From the IMG/VR virus record IMGVR_UViG_3300031972_000193, positions 1-22,015 of that record: 22,015 bases of DNA. One strand, written 5' to 3'. The DNA is from a virus. Numbering within the stretch: the stretch's first letter is position 1; each line of letters starts with the position of its first letter. A model generated the notes under the pieces. That model did no database searches, was not told the DNA's origin, and worked only from the letters and a program-made list of their open reading frames with translations. This document shows positions 1 through 4,393 of this stretch, piece by piece. Both the position numbers and the translations under genes were made by a program.

Positions 1-24
1 TAATAAATCTTTTAACTTGCTCAT
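1..24 (-). CDS. 5' end of an unknown gene (partial)
   Basis: Only the first eight codons (MSKLKDLL) lie in the window; the gene runs off the left edge. Its ATG is fused to the TAA stop of the upstream gene as TAATG, a junction used several times in this window, and this is the main reason to believe it. An AAGG-like stretch lies a short way upstream. No function can be given. Confidence 0.5.
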
Positions 25-296
25 TATGATGCCTTCCTTGATTTGTTGATCTTATACTCAGCATCATCTATAGCATCTTTTAAAATAGCCAAAACTTCCT
101 TGTCGTAACTACCAGCTTCAAGCAAAATTCCAATAGCTAAGTTATTTACCAACAAGTAAGCACCCAGTATTGGGTTCATTTCCTTAGATTTTTTATCAAC
201 AACACAATCTTGGGCGTAAGTTTGTAAAGTCTCAGCCGCTAATTTAGATGCCAGGTCGTTGTTATGATCTATATCTTTCTCTGTACTCTTGTCCAT
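24..296 (-). CDS. Small hypothetical protein (90 aa)
   Basis: Not recognised. I start it at the second in-frame ATG (MDKSTEKD), because GGAG lies about six bases upstream of that codon; the ATG four codons earlier (position 308) would itself contain the Shine-Dalgarno. The protein is predicted helical, with a charged N-terminus, a mildly hydrophobic central segment (ILGAYLLVNNLAIGILLEAG) that looks like a buried helix rather than a clear membrane span, and a lysine-rich C-terminus. A strong sigma70-like promoter lies just upstream (326-353). It is followed by a TAATG fusion to the next minus-strand gene, so the two are probably co-transcribed. It faces away from the 396-2342 block and shares its control region. 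Confidence 0.7.
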   Translation of the reverse strand: MDKSTEKDIDHNNDLASKLAAETLQTYAQDCVVDKKSKEMNPILGAYLLVNNLAIGILLEAGSYDKEVLAILKDAIDDAEYKINKSRKAS

Positions 297-325
297 ATTT
301 CTCTCCATAAAATAAATATACCTTT

Positions 326-353
326 AGTATAATGATATATGTTTACATGTCAA
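326..353 (-). promoter_or_regulatory. Sigma70-like promoter for the leftward genes
   Basis: Read on the minus strand, a perfect TTGACA (348-353) is followed after 16 bp by TATACT (326-331, five of six consensus bases). Expected transcription start is around 318-320, giving a short leader before the ATG at 296. The -35 abuts the -35 of the rightward promoter candidate, so the two promoters overlap and polymerase may not bind both at once. Confidence 0.65.
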
Positions 354-370
354 ACGATATAATGTAATAT
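342..370 (+). promoter_or_regulatory. Candidate promoter for the rightward block
   Basis: TTTACA (342-347) is followed after 17 bp by TAATAT (365-370, four of six consensus bases), with a predicted start near 377 and then GGAG before the ATG at 396. A perfect TATAAT at 358-363 is an alternative -10 but has no -35 at proper spacing. The region also holds the palindrome ACATGT (345-350). Weaker than the opposing promoter. Confidence 0.4.
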
Positions 371-395
371 CTAATATTAACTTTTGGAGAAGTAA

Positions 396-635
396 ATGAA
401 AAATAAGAATGAAGTAATAGATGCGGCTATGTCAATGATAGGCACCATGAATGAAAATTACATAAACTCGCTTGTAAATACCAAGCCTGAGCCAAAGTAT
501 TCGTATGAATTTAATAATGATCTTATGGCATTTAAAAGATTGCAGGCTTTTGTAAATTTTGTTAGGGAACATAATCCAGCCTTATTTGAGAGTGCCTACA
601 GGTATGTAAATGAGGTTGTTGTAGACAATGAGTAA
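396..635 (+). CDS. Small hypothetical protein (79 aa)
   Basis: Not recognised. The ATG follows TTTTGGAGAAGTAA, a good Shine-Dalgarno at normal spacing, and it is the first gene of the rightward block. The protein is mainly helical and soluble, with aromatic residues in its second half (RLQAFVNFVREHNPALFESAYRYV) suggesting one amphipathic helix pair, and an acidic C-terminal tail (VVVDNE). Its last codons overlap the start of the next gene by 8 bp, so translation of the two is likely coupled. From its place upstream of an exonuclease I infer an early or accessory role, without evidence for a specific activity. Confidence 0.7.
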   Translation: MKNKNEVIDAAMSMIGTMNENYINSLVNTKPEPKYSYEFNNDLMAFKRLQAFVNFVREHNPALFESAYRYVNEVVVDNE

Positions 636-981
636 TGCTATAAGGTTCTACGTTTTTAAGGCTGTAACACCAGGTGGTGTCTACAGTCTTAAGTTCTTAC
701 CTTATGATGCAACCAAGTTTGATCTGATGGGACCAATACAAAAGATGCCACAATTTCAAGATGAAATACTCAGAGCTATGCAAAAGAATACAGACGGCTA
801 TACACCTATGTATAATAAAAACAAATCAGTCCAGGAAAACCTCCAAGACCTACACGATCATCTTGGCTACTGGCCAATACCTTTAACACATAAGTATGTG
901 TACGAAGATATAAAAATTAAATACGAAGACGATGGACCTGACTCTATTCACCATCGTTGGGATGATGAAATACCATTTTAA
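628..981 (+). CDS. Hypothetical protein with SSB-like C-terminal tip (117 aa)
   Basis: No family recognised for the body. The striking part is the end: after an acidic linker (KYEDDGPDS) the last seven residues are WDDEIPF (111-117). This closely matches the acidic-hydrophobic C-terminal tip of bacterial single-stranded DNA-binding proteins (E. coli SSB ends DDDIPF), which docks repair and replication proteins such as PriA, RecQ and exonuclease I. The N-terminal part has beta-like segments (IRFYVFKAV, GGVYSLKFLPYD) but I cannot identify an OB fold. It sits ten bases before an exonuclease gene. It may be a divergent ssDNA-binding protein or an adaptor that borrows the SSB docking peptide. The start overlaps the previous gene by 8 bp. 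Confidence 0.75.
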   Translation: MSNAIRFYVFKAVTPGGVYSLKFLPYDATKFDLMGPIQKMPQFQDEILRAMQKNTDGYTPMYNKNKSVQENLQDLHDHLGYWPIPLTHKYVYEDIKIKYEDDGPDSIHHRWDDEIPF

Positions 982-990
982 GGAGCAATT

Positions 991-1827
991 ATGAATATAC
1001 CAGAATTAGAAGAATACAAATCAGAAACAAGAGGGGAAGCTCTTGTCTACGCTGATATCCCCAACGAGATATATCACTCTGAGGTGGGTATCAGCAGTAG
1101 CACTTTACGTAAGTTTGGTCATTCGCAACTCCATGCAGTTAATGAAGTGCAAAAGACTACAGATGCTATGAACTTTGGGACTGCTGCTCACTATATGTTA
1201 GTAGAAGGCGAAGAAGTATATATGAATGAGGTAGCTGTATTGATGGGATCGCCTTACACCAAAGCCTATAAAGAGAACAAAGCTGACATGCTAGAGCGTT
1301 ATGATTGCGTGATTAAAGATGCAGAAGACAATCATATCAGAGGTATGAAGGCCAACATCATTGATGAAGCTGACATGTATCTACAAGCAGACGGCAAACT
1401 CCCAGAAGCCAGTTTCTTTTGGTATGAAGATAAAGTCTTATGTAAATGTAGGCCAGACCTTATATGTCCGCCATTCAAAGGCTTATCAACACCTGGAGAA
1501 ATCTATGTTGTTGACTACAAGACCACCAAGTCATGCGATCCTAAACAGTTTGCAGACTCTGTGAAGCATTGGGGCTATGACATGCAAGCAGCTTGGTATC
1601 GTCGAGGTATGCAGAAAGCTGGCTATGTTGTCAAAGAATTTGCCTTTGTTGCGCAAGAAAAGTTACCACCTTATGCCAGTAAGATATTTGTTATTACAGA
1701 TGAACAGATGGATAAGGCTTGGGATCGTATGCAAGTATTCTTAGATGCTTATAATAAGTATTTAGATGATGGGCAGACCAGTATCTATAACTCAGGTAGC
1801 ATTGTTACCTTAGACCTGGAAGATTAA
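991..1827 (+). CDS. PD-(D/E)XK exonuclease, RecB/Cas4-like (DUF3799 type)
   Basis: A 278-residue nuclease that probably resects double-stranded DNA ends to start recombination, like the exonuclease partners of phage annealing systems. The N-terminus has the typical YHSEVGISSSTLRKFG element (28-43). The active-site series is complete: GTAAH with His67, RPD with Asp156, DYK with Asp175 and Lys177, and a QxxxY motif (Gln199-Tyr203) as in RecB-family nucleases. There is no Cas4-type four-cysteine iron-sulfur cluster. AAGGAG precedes the ATG. It is followed by a TAATG fusion to a micro-ORF. The ssDNA-binding-like and Sak4-like genes at 2753-3960 on the other strand are its likely functional partners. 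Family assignment is strong; end-resecting polarity is inferred. Confidence 0.85.
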   Translation: MNIPELEEYKSETRGEALVYADIPNEIYHSEVGISSSTLRKFGHSQLHAVNEVQKTTDAMNFGTAAHYMLVEGEEVYMNEVAVLMGSPYTKAYKENKADMLERYDCVIKDAEDNHIRGMKANIIDEADMYLQADGKLPEASFFWYEDKVLCKCRPDLICPPFKGLSTPGEIYVVDYKTTKSCDPKQFADSVKHWGYDMQAAWYRRGMQKAGYVVKEFAFVAQEKLPPYASKIFVITDEQMDKAWDRMQVFLDAYNKYLDDGQTSIYNSGSIVTLDLED

Positions 1828-1916
1828 TGCTAGAGCGTATAAGTAAACTAATAGACAGATTGTTAGAGTGGTCTTTGCAAAGAACCGCAAATAAATTATC
1901 AAGGAGAAACAAATGA
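1827..1916 (+). CDS. 29-residue overlapping micro-ORF
   Basis: A short frame whose ATG shares a base with the exonuclease stop (TAATG) and whose TGA overlaps the ATG of the next gene (ATGA). It exactly bridges two genes that would otherwise be separated by 85 bases. The peptide starts MLERISKLIDRLLEWSLQR and ends in a basic tail (KLSRRNK). It would form an amphipathic helix with Leu/Ile on one face and Arg/Lys on the other. GGAAG lies just upstream. It also contains the AAGGAG of the next gene, so translating it could regulate that gene. It may be a real small protein or a coupling leader; sequence alone cannot decide. Confidence 0.45.
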   Translation: MLERISKLIDRLLEWSLQRTANKLSRRNK

Positions 1917-2101
1917 AACTACAATTTAATAAAGAAAAACAAAATACCCAAGGTGTGCAGTTTAGAATAGACCCAATTACAAGCCAAAACCTAACTGCAT
2001 TAAGAAATTATTATTCTGAGCAGGCAGGCAGAAGAGTTACAACGGGTGAAATTTGTAAGCAGTTAATTAATTTACATGCAGAGGAACTAAACAATGAATG
2101 A
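1913..2101 (+). CDS. Small protein, possible ribbon-helix-helix DNA-binding fold (62 aa)
   Basis: No family recognised with certainty. The order is a short basic N-terminus, a beta-like strand (GVQFRID, about 14-20), a helix (ITSQNLTALRNYYSEQAG), a turn containing RRVTTGE, and a second helix (ICKQLINLHAEEL). This is the layout of ribbon-helix-helix (Arc/CopG/MetJ) proteins, which bind operators as dimers. AAGGAG precedes the ATG at good spacing. It overlaps the next gene by 8 bp. If it binds DNA, nearby candidate sites are the palindrome at 2726-2739 and the inverted repeat at 3987-4017, but nothing in the sequence links them. Confidence 0.65.
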   Translation: MKLQFNKEKQNTQGVQFRIDPITSQNLTALRNYYSEQAGRRVTTGEICKQLINLHAEELNNE

Positions 2102-2342
2102 TCCAGTAAATCCAAATCATTATAAAGATGGCGCTGTAGAGTGCATTGATGCAATAGAGTCCAGTATGACACCTGAAGCTTTTGCTGGTTATTGTAAGGG
2201 TAATATACTCAAATACATCTGGCGCTATGAAAAGAAGGATAAGCTAATCGGACTTAAAAAAGCTCAGTGGTATTTGAATATGCTAATTGAGATAGAAGAT
2301 AAAGACACACCAATGCCTGATGATGAATGGAAAAGGGTTTAG
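2094..2342 (+). CDS. DUF3310 phage protein (82 aa)
   Basis: Matches the DUF3310 pattern: NPNHYKDGAVECIDAIES near the N-terminus, then FAGYCKGNILKYIWRYEKKD, then a KKAQWYLNMLIE helix. The family is common in phages infecting many hosts. It is often labelled a nucleotide kinase, but no P-loop or kinase motif is visible here, so I leave the function open. It is the last gene of the rightward block. Its TAG (2340-2342) overlaps the TAA of the convergent nuclease gene by four bases, so no terminator separates the two opposing transcripts. Confidence 0.85.
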   Translation: MNDPVNPNHYKDGAVECIDAIESSMTPEAFAGYCKGNILKYIWRYEKKDKLIGLKKAQWYLNMLIEIEDKDTPMPDDEWKRV

Positions 2343-2671
2343 TCTTTGTGCAGATTAATAAAGTATTCAGCTTCTACTACAGCTAAAGTTTTAGATCTAT
2401 TTCGTTTAATAATAACTAATGGCTCATGCTCGCCGCAGTTAGCAGATGCCTGGTCATAAGCCTTCCAGATATTTAAAGCTTCCTGGCATTTACATTCTAT
2501 AGAATAAGGAAAAGCATCTCTTGCCTCTTTACTCATAATCACATCTTCGCCACCAGCTCCCATTGAGGTTGATCTTACATTCTCTGGATGTATGTCCAAG
2601 AGTTCTATAAGTTTATCTCTAACCCATTGCTGAAGTTTGCGACCTTTTTGTTTTGCTGATTGTGGTTTCAT
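2339..2671 (-). CDS. Resolvase-like PD-(D/E)XK nuclease (110 aa)
   Basis: A small nuclease-fold protein of the type often annotated as phage Holliday-junction resolvase or VRR-like endonuclease. Visible motifs: an N-terminal basic helix (QKGRKLQQWVRD), the loop STSMGAGGEDVIMS with Asp43, and the catalytic strand IECK with Glu59 and Lys61 followed by a polar helix (QEALNIWKAYDQ). Asp-(15)-Glu-x-Lys is the PD-(D/E)XK signature. It would cut branched DNA made by the recombination genes upstream on the same strand. No convincing Shine-Dalgarno precedes its ATG; a TATAAT hexamer lies about 30 bases upstream (2702-2707). The fold assignment is good; the junction substrate is inferred. Confidence 0.75.
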   Translation of the reverse strand: MKPQSAKQKGRKLQQWVRDKLIELLDIHPENVRSTSMGAGGEDVIMSKEARDAFPYSIECKCQEALNIWKAYDQASANCGEHEPLVIIKRNRSKTLAVVEAEYFINLHKD

Positions 2672-2701
2672 AAGTAGATGCTAGGTGGGGTTATGGATTG
2701 T

Positions 2702-2739
2702 ATTATACGGAGTTATACATTTACCCTAGAGGCCCCTAG
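2702..2739 (-). promoter_or_regulatory. Candidate promoter with palindromic site over the -35
   Basis: On the minus strand a perfect TATAAT (2702-2707) lies upstream of the resolvase-like gene. The -35 position (about 2725-2730) has no TTGACA-like hexamer but falls inside CTAGAGGCCCCTAG (2726-2739), a 14-bp palindrome with a single mismatched pair. This GC-rich block stands out in AT-rich surroundings. A protein bound there could replace or block the -35. It could also be chance. Confidence 0.35.
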
Positions 2740-2752
2740 CAAGCCTATTGTT

Positions 2753-3253
2753 TTATATCGAAGGTTTGCCTGTCTCCGCAGCAGCCATACTTGGTGGTAC
2801 ATCAGCCTGTGTAGGCGGAGTAAAACCATCATCCTTCGGCGTTCTAAATGCAACTATCTCATTAGAAGTTTCACGATAATCTTCGTTAGGATTATCGCTA
2901 TTATCTTTCTCTGAAACAGTAACCAGTAAAGTTTTACCTTGTAGGTCCGTTGCATCATCTGGTGCATTAGTCATACCAAGAGCAGTAAGAAGTCGTTTAA
3001 AGTCAGACTGTGCATAGCCTCTAACTTCTTCTTTAGGGTGCCACAAAGAAAAATACTTTCTTAGGACCCAGCCATTGTACTTAGGCTCATTGTGAACTTT
3101 ACATTCAAGCTTAATGCTTTCATTGCCAGCAGCAGATGTGTATTTCTCACATGTATAAATAATACAATTATAATCACCTTTCGGTATATAAGGCTGTGAA
3201 GCCTCCATTTCTGATTCCATATTAGCGAAATCCATTCCATCAAAGTCAGACAT
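2753..3253 (-). CDS. DUF669 ssDNA-binding-like recombination protein (166 aa)
   Basis: Belongs, by pattern, to DUF669, phage proteins regularly encoded beside Sak4/Erf-type recombination genes and thought to bind single-stranded DNA. The PKGDYNCIIYTCE element (24-36), the AGNESIKLECKV strand (42-53), the KYNGWVLRKYF segment (58-68), and the SDFKRLLTALG helix (83-93) are the recognisable blocks. The C-terminal 50 residues are low-complexity and proline/alanine-rich, ending GKPSI. It therefore lacks the acidic SSB tip that the unrelated 117-aa protein at 628-981 has. Its ATG is fused to the Sak4-like stop (TAATG) and preceded by AAAGGAG inside that gene, indicating coupled production. It probably coats ssDNA made by the exonuclease. 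Confidence 0.75.
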   Translation of the reverse strand: MSDFDGMDFANMESEMEASQPYIPKGDYNCIIYTCEKYTSAAGNESIKLECKVHNEPKYNGWVLRKYFSLWHPKEEVRGYAQSDFKRLLTALGMTNAPDDATDLQGKTLLVTVSEKDNSDNPNEDYRETSNEIVAFRTPKDDGFTPPTQADVPPSMAAAETGKPSI

Positions 3254-3960
3254 TATGCTTCTCCTTTAAATCCTAACTTGTTAATAATTAATGATAAGTC
3301 TGGCTTCTCAAGAGGCTCCAACTTACCACTCCTATCCTTAGCTATATAATTAGAGCCAAGAGTTGTTTGCAACCAACGTTCCGTTGTCTTCTTACCTTTA
3401 TCATCTTCAACATCAAATGTTCTAAGACATAAGACTTCATCAAAGAAGTAAGGTATTTGAGTTGGTAGTTTTGCTCCAACCATCATTGGTTGATAGTGCA
3501 ACATACCAGTTGCTTCATCTCGTACTTCTTGCTGTTTAGCAATAAATACTACATGAATAGGTAGGTCCCTAAATCTACGCATGGTCTTGGTCATTATCTG
3601 AATAACCTCGCCATAAGCTTTTCTTGGGTCCTTATTCTTTTTGAACTCATTTGCTAAAACAATCTCTGACATTTCTGTCACGCTGTCTAAACAAACAGTA
3701 TCATAGTCTAACTTGCCACTTTCTAATAGCTGAGCTATCTCTTCTATTTCAGCTGCCTCTTTGACTTCAATAGCAGTCACGTTCTTAGCATCTTTAATAG
3801 ATAGAAGACCAGCTTCCATACTTATAACAAGAGTCTTGCCTGGCACAGTTTGACACAGAGTTGTTTTACCACCACCTGAGATTCCGTAAACCAATAGCTT
3901 GGCCCCTTGTGATTCGACTAGCTCACTCGGGCTTTTTATACGACTTATAATATCGCTCAT
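3253..3960 (-). CDS. Sak4-like RecA-fold recombination ATPase (AAA_24)
   Basis: A 235-residue P-loop ATPase of the AAA_24/Sak4 type, single-domain relatives of RecA/Rad51 that promote strand annealing in phages, usually with an SSB partner. Walker A is GISGGGKTT (26-34, Lys32), and Walker B is the strand TVCLDS with Asp92. A sensor-like strand HVVFIAKQQE follows. The translated context agrees: the DUF669 gene directly follows with a TAATG junction. GGAGG precedes the ATG, and the two-way promoter at 3987-4017 would drive it with a leader of about 20 bases. A general phage nucleotide-binding protein label is the fallback; the Sak4 role is inferred from fold plus neighbours. Confidence 0.8.
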   Translation of the reverse strand: MSDIISRIKSPSELVESQGAKLLVYGISGGGKTTLCQTVPGKTLVISMEAGLLSIKDAKNVTAIEVKEAAEIEEIAQLLESGKLDYDTVCLDSVTEMSEIVLANEFKKNKDPRKAYGEVIQIMTKTMRRFRDLPIHVVFIAKQQEVRDEATGMLHYQPMMVGAKLPTQIPYFFDEVLCLRTFDVEDDKGKKTTERWLQTTLGSNYIAKDRSGKLEPLEKPDLSLIINKLGFKGEA

Positions 3961-3986
3961 ACATATCCTCCAAAAGATAAAATATT

Positions 3987-4017
3987 AGTATACAGAGTAA
4001 AAATCTATCTGTATACT
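3987..4017. promoter_or_regulatory. Symmetric bidirectional promoter built on a perfect inverted repeat
   Basis: AGTATACAGA (3987-3996) and its exact reverse complement TCTGTATACT (4008-4017) are separated by 11 bp. On the plus strand this gives TATACA (3989-3994), 17 bp, TATACT (4012-4017). On the minus strand it gives the same TATACA, 17 bp, TATACT using the same bases. Each arm is thus the -35 for one direction and the -10 for the other. Predicted starts are near 4024 (plus) and 3980 (minus), serving the helix-turn-helix/primase and Sak4-like/DUF669 operons. The repeat is also a natural operator for a dimeric repressor, possibly the adjacent helix-turn-helix protein. Confidence 0.7.
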
Positions 4018-4052
4018 CATTGTTTAAAATAAATTTATTACAAAAAGCAACC

Positions 4053-4388
4053 ATGAGCAAAGTAGATAAAAACCAATGGAAAGTGAATTATTTATACAGG
4101 CTTCAACAGTTATGTAACAAAGATTTAGACGTCTTATATGCTAACAAACTAGAGCCAGAATACAAGGAGAGAGAAGTGAATCGTATATCTTTAAGAGATT
4201 ATATTGCCTATATAGGCAACGCTGGAGCAGCAAAGTTATTTGAATGTTCTGAAGCAACGGCAAAGTCCTGGAGGTATGGCCAAAGGCAACCATCCATCAA
4301 ACAGGCGAAGAAGATAATCAAGGCAGCAGACGGCAAGCTAGACTTTGAATCTATCTATGGATCACTTGAAACTACATTTGAAGAATAG
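4053..4388 (+). CDS. Helix-turn-helix protein, Cro/YdaS-like (111 aa)
   Basis: Residues 47-103 resemble the Cro/YdaS type of DNA-binding domain: LRDYIAYIGNAGAAKLF, then CSEATAKSWRYGQRQPS (turn and recognition helix), then IKQAKKIIKAADG. The N-terminal 45 residues are helical and unassigned. I start it at the ATG at 4053. The in-frame TTG at 4020 would lie upstream of the expected transcript start (about 4024). There is no clear Shine-Dalgarno; the leader is A-rich. It is divergent from the Sak4-like gene across the perfect inverted repeat at 3987-4017, so I infer that it may regulate both operons, or act as a replication-initiation DNA binder for the primase-helicase five bases downstream. 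Confidence 0.65.
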   Translation: MSKVDKNQWKVNYLYRLQQLCNKDLDVLYANKLEPEYKEREVNRISLRDYIAYIGNAGAAKLFECSEATAKSWRYGQRQPSIKQAKKIIKAADGKLDFESIYGSLETTFEE

Positions 4389-4393
4389 TAGAA

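Noticed and set aside
2678-2914. Plus-strand open frame of 78 codons with hydrophobic C-terminus
   Set aside because: Most of it is antisense to the DUF669 gene, whose motifs and coupled start are convincing; composition is Arg/Cys/Ile-rich as expected of a shadow frame.
4020-4052. TTG start for the helix-turn-helix gene
   Set aside because: It lies upstream of the expected transcript start and has no Shine-Dalgarno; ATG at 4053 is simpler.
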